From contig JAFQJD010000018.1 in assembly GCA_017415105.1 (NCBI GenBank), positions 62,001 to 126,000 of the forward strand: 64,000 bases of DNA. Direction: 5' to 3'. The translations under genes were made by a program, and so were the position numbers. Below are positions 63,801 through 64,000 of the stretch, piece by piece. The stretch is from Clostridia bacterium (GTDB lineage Bacteria; Bacillota; Clostridia; UBA1381). The notes beneath the pieces are model-generated. The model saw nothing but the letters and a program-made list of their open reading frames with translations, did no database searches and was not told the DNA's origin. Every line of letters begins with the position of its first letter. Position 1 is the stretch's first letter.

Positions 63801-64000
63801 ATATGATATTTAAGTTCGCAGACTATGCAAATGACCCGAAATTCAGCCCCGATTATCATATTGCATCAGGCAATTATGACGCAGAAACTGACCTTTATTA
63901 TGATAATGTTCACATCACTGAGCTTGGAGCTGACCTTTGTGCAAAATTCATTGCAGATGACATCAAAAATATGCCGATTGGCTTGTCAAATTATATTAAA
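60890..64000 (+). CDS. Secreted CE12-like (rhamnogalacturonan acetylesterase-type) SGNH esterase, 3' end beyond the window
   Basis: ATG 60890 follows AAAAGGAG and the frame is open to the last base (1037 codons), so the stop lies beyond the window. A signal peptide ends at ANA (residue 23). Residues about 30-185 (INRWNGFVGGGVTTLNP, ETGKWQTAKILVFPNGKIYR) and a later jelly-roll module (about 400-630) match the first two modules of the giant SLH protein. Residues about 780-1020 are an SGNH hydrolase: AGSSTAQDY with nucleophile S788, NKAVGGRSSKSF, FVWFGGND, and D1005-N-V-H1008, the pattern of carbohydrate esterase family 12. It likely deacetylates pectin (rhamnogalacturonan) outside the cell. An SLH or Ig anchor may lie past the window edge. 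Confidence 0.8.
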   Translation, partial: MKRLISLILSVMLMFSGITVANADATAVGIGINRWNGFVGGGVTTLNPTDNSDDVVKLTAGEETTLSLDNSVSGNMLITVEVYAESAQNSTITALASDATTVMGSFTTANTKFETGKWQTAKILVFPNGKIYRTYLNDSYLGEGEISGVSLSLGEIKFSAGGTLYINNISVYDYTTPVLENSKLRTVYSSNFAGTTSTTNKISSVDGWSCNASDSTIGYYLVPDPKNSSENAVKIARTATSGSTNRFAKGINFANASYEMKLYIPSKLDDGATDNPVNFKMFVRTDNSVNPTTVWIRSNGAATIGIPEVGRFTAPLDEWFTLKLNINMDAQTIDVYVGDEKVSDESISLLKADGTPATKCTEIDLEVPRENSSGIAYFKDIAINEQNPVKIEAKADKTIIYEQNFNDEAVGANVPGFTHGSRLEADTALTFTTAAGAAGSTSRVGMLYDPSYTDATAYRYTDAGETDTTAIKKDYKSQEWWSYDISEKTANLDNITLSFKYYNAKNVGNHEKYSWALSRDHLFAGFATGMGDTATGNMYYTGASSIAMYMKPGNQKVALMQNASRSNGTNVPISVGAWKDLSLTITKNADNTATAKIKSEATEDTYSLTSFPTISKLSFQLDELYGGKYYIDDIEVYSAQYTEEVLYTESELKDISTATIIPVYTNTITRNNVPTFTIDGINFSDGTANVSTENAVSSVAVTQWKNLDENVNAWLYTAVYNAEGRLLKAQKQELTAQALTEKGTVDIDDISCDGAEYAKAFIWSDDLAPLAEGYFVGKKITVWIAGSSTAQDYPAERYPQAGWGQMIDPYFYENSVTVNNKAVGGRSSKSFIQEGRLDEILASGQSGDYLFVWFGGNDASKKGMLEYTDPTLGWDVVDSNPDGYSEDASYKYYLKQYVDGARAKGMIPVFVTVLPMYSERNGQYVGSNYAAEHVEAMINLGEELGVPVSNVNSKFINAMESMSLEEVKKHYMIFKFADYANDPKFSPDYHIASGNYDAETDLYYDNVHITELGADLCAKFIADDIKNMPIGLSNYIK

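Noticed and set aside
1-64000. CRISPR array, insertion sequence or prophage
   Set aside because: No regularly spaced repeats, transposase, terminase or capsid genes are present; the only recombinase is housekeeping XerD.

Overview
The window looks like a low-GC, Gram-positive, spore-forming gut Clostridia chromosome. The evidence is strong GGAGG-type ribosome sites with frequent TTG/GTG starts, TTGACA/TATAAT promoters, a spoIIM-xerD-dacF cluster typical of endospore formers, an SpoIVFB-like M50 protease, an alr-mazEF gene order as in Bacillus, and S-layer-homology (SLH) anchored exoenzymes. The mixture of SLH proteins, an oligogalacturonate-lyase-like propeller and a rhamnogalacturonan-acetylesterase-like protein resembles pectin degraders such as Monoglobus; that placement is inference only.

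Layout. 0.1-4.4 kb: a secreted PL22-like propeller fused to GLUG-like repeats. 4.4-6.5 kb: M50 protease, a DUF3006-like small protein and an SGNH esterase. 6.6-9.1 kb: galM and a class I aminotransferase, each with its own promoter. 9.1-18.4 kb: spoIIM-like, xerD, dacF, a P-loop/Asp23 fusion protein, ilvB, a FAD oxidoreductase, a DMT transporter and a CPA2 antiporter. 18.4-20.0 kb (minus strand): CYTH protein, DUF4250 protein, tRNA-Gly and dUTPase. 20.0-25.8 kb: a plus-strand housekeeping run, proA-rdgB-membrane protein-nnr-alr-mazE-mazF. 25.8-31.0 kb (minus strand): uvrB-unknown-uvrA. 31.1-31.7 kb: tRNA-Ser followed by a gene-free scar that holds a relic of a capA-like gene.

31.7-64 kb is a glycan-utilisation region, all on the plus strand: capA-like, serine hydrolase, AraC regulator, nagA-nagB, a large cytoplasmic glycosidase-like protein, then three large secreted proteins (toroid/lyase-like with a Big_2 domain, an SLH protein, and a 2354-residue SLH protein with eight Ig-like repeats). 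Next come two near-duplicate GH3 enzymes and an operon of ASRT-domain protein, phosphotriesterase-family enzyme, AraA/FucI-like isomerase and an unknown protein. The window ends inside a secreted CE12-like esterase gene. The logical flow is extracellular depolymerisation and deacetylation on the cell surface, then cytoplasmic glycosidases, then amino-sugar (NagA/NagB) and isomerase steps. No sugar transporter is encoded in this stretch.

The most interesting signals are: (1) a shared promoter element with 21-bp-spaced direct repeats overlapping the -35 box of the capA-like, nagA and secreted-enzyme promoters, and more weakly of the second GH3 promoter, fitting control by the AraC protein encoded among them; (2) a 52-residue MazE that has only the toxin-binding tail and no DNA-binding domain; (3) the uncharacterised ASRT-phosphotriesterase-isomerase operon; and (4) a capA relic and possible integration scar beside a tRNA-Ser with an unusual U at the discriminator position.
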